Below, in pieces: positions 6,611-6,858 of a stretch of 6,858 bases of DNA (positions within the stretch are counted from its first letter, which is position 1; the number at the start of each line of letters is the position of its first letter). The notes beneath the pieces are model-generated. The model was not told where the DNA came from. It saw nothing but the letters and a program-made list of their open reading frames with translations, and did no database searches. The DNA comes from Ornithinimicrobium sp. GTDB lineage: Bacteria; Actinomycetota; Actinomycetes; Actinomycetales; Dermatophilaceae. A program made the position numbers and the translations under genes. Location: positions 1-6,858 of the forward strand of contig JASKZT010000267.1 of assembly GCA_030145965.1 (NCBI GenBank). Direction: 5' to 3'.

Positions 6611-6622
6611 GCGCCTAACCTA
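6610..6622 (-). promoter_or_regulatory. Possible -10 element for the DAK2-recG unit, suggesting a leaderless transcript
   Basis: On the minus strand TAGGTT (6622-6617) fits the actinobacterial TANNNT -10 form and ends six bases before the GTG start at 6610. Transcription would then begin at or very near the start codon. No good ribosome-binding site precedes the GTG, which is consistent with leaderless translation, common in actinobacteria. No good -35 is visible at 17-18 bp. The call is tentative. Confidence 0.35.
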
Positions 6623-6670
6623 TCCCCGACCGGTCCGCGCCGACCGCCGTCCTGCACAGGGCCGTGTCGG

Positions 6671-6708
6671 CGGACCTGCCCTGATTTGGGCGGCACCCCG
6701 CAGGTCCG
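6671..6708. promoter_or_regulatory. 9-bp-arm inverted repeat in the divergent rpmB/DAK2 region
   Basis: CGGACCTGC (6671-6679) and GCAGGTCCG (6700-6708) are exact inverted copies separated by 20 bp. The repeat brackets the proposed rpmB -35 (6686-6691) and ends one base before its -10 (6710). Such placement suits an operator. The centre-to-centre distance of 29 bp is close to three helical turns, so a protein could contact both arms on one face. A GC-rich coincidence cannot be excluded. Confidence 0.45.
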
Positions 6709-6715
6709 GTACGCT
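6685..6715 (+). promoter_or_regulatory. Putative rpmB promoter
   Basis: TTTGGGC (6685-6691) acts as a -35-like element, followed by an 18-base spacer and TACGCT (6710-6715) as the -10. The same elements and spacing occur before yceD-rpmF on the other strand (858-888). Transcription would begin near 6722, giving rpmB a leader of about 83 bases. Nothing was measured; this rests on the match to TANNNT and on the recurrence. Confidence 0.6.
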
Positions 6716-6723
6716 ACCGAGGT

Positions 6724-6766
6724 TGCCTGGTGACCGACCCGCGCCCGTCGCCAGCCGGTCCAGGCA
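6724..6766 (+). other. Possible stem-loop in the rpmB 5' leader
   Basis: TGCCTG (6724-6729) pairs with CAGGCA (6761-6766). After a two-base bulge, GACCG (6732-6736) pairs with CGGTC (6756-6760). This makes an 11-bp interrupted stem around a 19-base loop, at the very start of the predicted transcript. Ribosomal-protein leaders are often folded for autoregulation, but I recognise no specific known leader motif here. Confidence 0.3.
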
Positions 6767-6793
6767 CGCCGACCATCGCACCAGACCGACCCC

Positions 6794-6798
6794 AGGAG
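6794..6798 (+). promoter_or_regulatory. Ribosome-binding site of rpmB
   Basis: AGGAG lies six bases before the GTG at 6805. It is the strongest Shine-Dalgarno match in the window and fixes the rpmB start. Confidence 0.85.
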
Positions 6799-6804
6799 AA
6801 CACC

Positions 6805-6858
6805 GTGGCTGCCACTTGCGACGTCTGCGGCAAGGGACCGAGCTTCGGTCACAGCATC
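6805..6858 (+). CDS. rpmB: 50S ribosomal protein L28, 5' end only
   Basis: Large-subunit ribosomal protein. Only 18 codons are inside the window: a GTG start, then AATCDVCGKGPSFGHSI, the standard N-terminus of L28. C5 and C8 form the first half of the zinc-binding C-x2-C pair, indicating the zinc-containing form. L28 is normally 60-80 residues, so most of the gene lies beyond the right edge. It is transcribed away from the DAK2-recG unit. The pairing of rpmB with a divergent yloV/fakA-like gene is also known from Bacillus subtilis, where yloU stands between them; no yloU is present here. Confidence 0.95.
   Translation, partial: MAATCDVCGKGPSFGHSI

Noticed and set aside
4940..6733. 597-codon plus-strand open frame opposite the DAK2 gene
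   Set aside because: It is antisense to the well-supported DAK2/FakA-like protein, has biased composition (Arg, Gly, Asp, Ala), and runs into the rpmB promoter region.
6562..6852. 96-codon minus-strand frame across the divergent intergenic region
   Set aside because: It is antisense to rpmB and spans the promoter region; the translation has no family features and a GTG start at 6610 explains the DAK2 gene.

Overview
This window is very GC-rich, with strong G/C bias at third codon positions, several GTG starts and tightly packed genes. The proteins look actinobacterial: an L32 of the form xAVPKRKMSRSNTRSRR, a RecG carrying RREGDVLG, and an FakA-like DAK2 protein next to recG. Together these point to a member of the Actinomycetota, plausibly Micrococcales, though the sequence alone does not fix the genus. 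The gene order DAK2/fakA-like - recG - rsmD - coaD - yceD - rpmF, with rpmB divergent at one end, is a familiar chromosomal housekeeping arrangement. I see no mobile element, CRISPR array, tRNA, rRNA or prophage gene.

Layout. Six of the seven complete or nearly complete genes lie on the minus strand and read right to left. From the right these are a DAK2/FakA-like protein (4871-6610), recG (2610-4871, overlapping its upstream neighbour by one base in TGATG), rsmD (2027-2602), a hemerythrin HHE-domain protein (1410-1970), coaD (880-1377), yceD/DUF177 (150-782) and rpmF (148 to beyond the left edge). rpmB begins at 6805 on the plus strand and runs off the right edge. The 194-bp divergent region (6611-6804) holds the rpmB promoter and leader, a 9-bp-arm inverted repeat, and a possible promoter for the DAK2 gene.

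Function. The theme is translation and core metabolism: two zinc-ribbon-type ribosomal proteins (L32, L28), an rRNA-linked factor (YceD), a 16S rRNA methyltransferase (RsmD), the penultimate step of CoA synthesis (CoaD), replication-fork repair (RecG) and probable fatty-acid phosphorylation (FakA-like). The hemerythrin-like gene is the one member without an obvious functional link. It sits between rsmD and coaD, flanked by non-coding gaps, and its upstream gap contains a strong palindrome.

The most interesting non-coding signal is a promoter pattern found twice: TTTGGGY, then 18 bases, then TACGCT. One copy lies in front of yceD-rpmF, with its -35 inside the last codons of coaD, and the other in front of rpmB. 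Both drive ribosomal-protein transcription units. I found no convincing novel multi-gene system here; the window is mostly conserved housekeeping DNA.
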